From: Firmicutes bacterium UBA5766
GTDB taxonomy: Bacteria; Bacillota; Desulfotomaculia; Desulfotomaculales; Nap2-2B
Reading direction: 5' to 3'
NCBI GenBank assembly: GCA_002418775.1
Contig: DIEU01000072.1
Coordinates: 1-5,638 of the forward strand
Length of the DNA: 5,638 bases
Below are positions 5,301 to 5,638 of this stretch, piece by piece (the first letter of the stretch is position 1; each line of letters starts with the position of its first letter). The position numbers and the translations under genes were made by a program. The notes beneath the pieces are model-generated. The model did no database searches and was not told the origin of the DNA. It saw only the letters and a program-made list of their open reading frames with translations.

Positions 5301-5638
5301 ACAAATTATTACATTATTTCCTTAAACAAAAAGACAGGAAAAGTATATATCAACCATAAACTTATCCAGACCGTCCGTACGGAAAAAGGGCCGCGTAATA
5401 GAGTTATTATGTCTTTGGGCCAATTGAATTTACCTAAAGACAATCTAAAAAAGCCGGCCTTTGTCTTAGAAGGCAGAATCACCGGCCAGGCTTCTTTATT
5501 TGAAGACGATGCGTATATTACCAAGATAGCTGATGAAGCAATGGCCCGTTTCGATTTCAATACCTTGCGCAGAAAAGAAAAAGAAAAATGTACAAGATAA
5601 GGATTCCGTTGCCGTACCGGTATTTCTTGAGCTTACTG
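5301..5638 (+). pseudogene. Degraded IS1634-like transposase, N-terminal fragment
   Basis: In the frame ending at TAA 5598-5600 the translation reads KKTGKVYINHKLIQTVRTEK, then GPRNRVIMSLGQLNLPKD, then GRITGQASLFEDD. This is the typical N-terminal region of IS4-superfamily/IS1634-type transposases (VRTEKGPR, SLG-x-L-x-LPK, TGQ-x-SLF), which run to about 500-600 residues with a DDE catalytic domain further on. Homology-like sequence begins near 5310-5316, where no ATG is present; the first in-frame ATG (5409) would cut off about 30 conserved-looking residues. The frame stops after about 95 codons, following an A-rich stretch (5571-5589), and the +1 frame from 5590 continues open to the window edge. 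A missing start plus an early stop suggest a pseudogene, though an ATT start or recoding cannot be ruled out, and only the first part is in the window. A shorter reading, CDS 5409-5600 (63 residues), is the conservative alternative. Confidence 0.65.

Noticed and set aside
1..5638. CRISPR array, tRNA or rRNA genes
   Set aside because: No regularly spaced repeats and no cloverleaf-like or rRNA-like sequence was seen.

Overview
The window looks like part of a surface-polysaccharide (EPS, capsule or secondary cell-wall glycan) locus from a Gram-positive-type, probably Firmicutes/Clostridia-like, bacterium. The case for this is indirect: strong AAGGAGG-type Shine-Dalgarno sites, a sigma-A-like promoter, a classic Rho-independent terminator, a single-pass protein ending in a LysM domain, and gene families common in clostridial EPS clusters. 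No rRNA or marker gene is present, so the taxonomy is inference.

Layout from left to right. (1) Positions 1-933, minus strand: a FemAB/GNAT-fold aminoacyl- or acyltransferase-like protein whose C-terminus runs off the left edge. (2) Positions 934-1178: a divergent intergenic region with two short inverted repeats. (3) Positions 1179-2333, plus strand: a membrane-attached family 2 glycosyltransferase. (4) Positions 2357-3775, minus strand and convergent with the glycosyltransferase: a CapD/FlaA1/WbpM-like nucleotide-sugar 4,6-dehydratase that lacks the usual N-terminal membrane domain. (5) Positions 3776-3962: a divergent promoter region in which two predicted promoters overlap at their -35 boxes around an imperfect 18-bp palindrome. 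(6) Positions 3963-5243, plus strand: a predicted membrane-anchored extracellular protein made of one transmembrane helix, two tandem duplicated carbohydrate-binding-like (CBM4/9-type) modules and a C-terminal LysM domain. (7) Positions 5262-5297: a strong intrinsic terminator. (8) From about 5301 to the right edge: the N-terminal part of an IS1634-like transposase with no good start codon and an early frame break, i.e. a degraded insertion sequence.

A coherent reading is that the dehydratase makes an activated deoxy/amino-sugar precursor, the glycosyltransferase adds a sugar to a growing glycan at the membrane, and the FemAB-like enzyme may decorate the glycan or cell wall with an amino-acid or acyl group. 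The TM-CBM-CBM-LysM protein, transcribed divergently from the dehydratase, could hold the polysaccharide and peptidoglycan together outside the membrane. The individual family calls are well supported for the glycosyltransferase, dehydratase and LysM domain. The joint pathway and the tethering role are inference. The tandem-CBM/LysM protein is the least ordinary element of the window.
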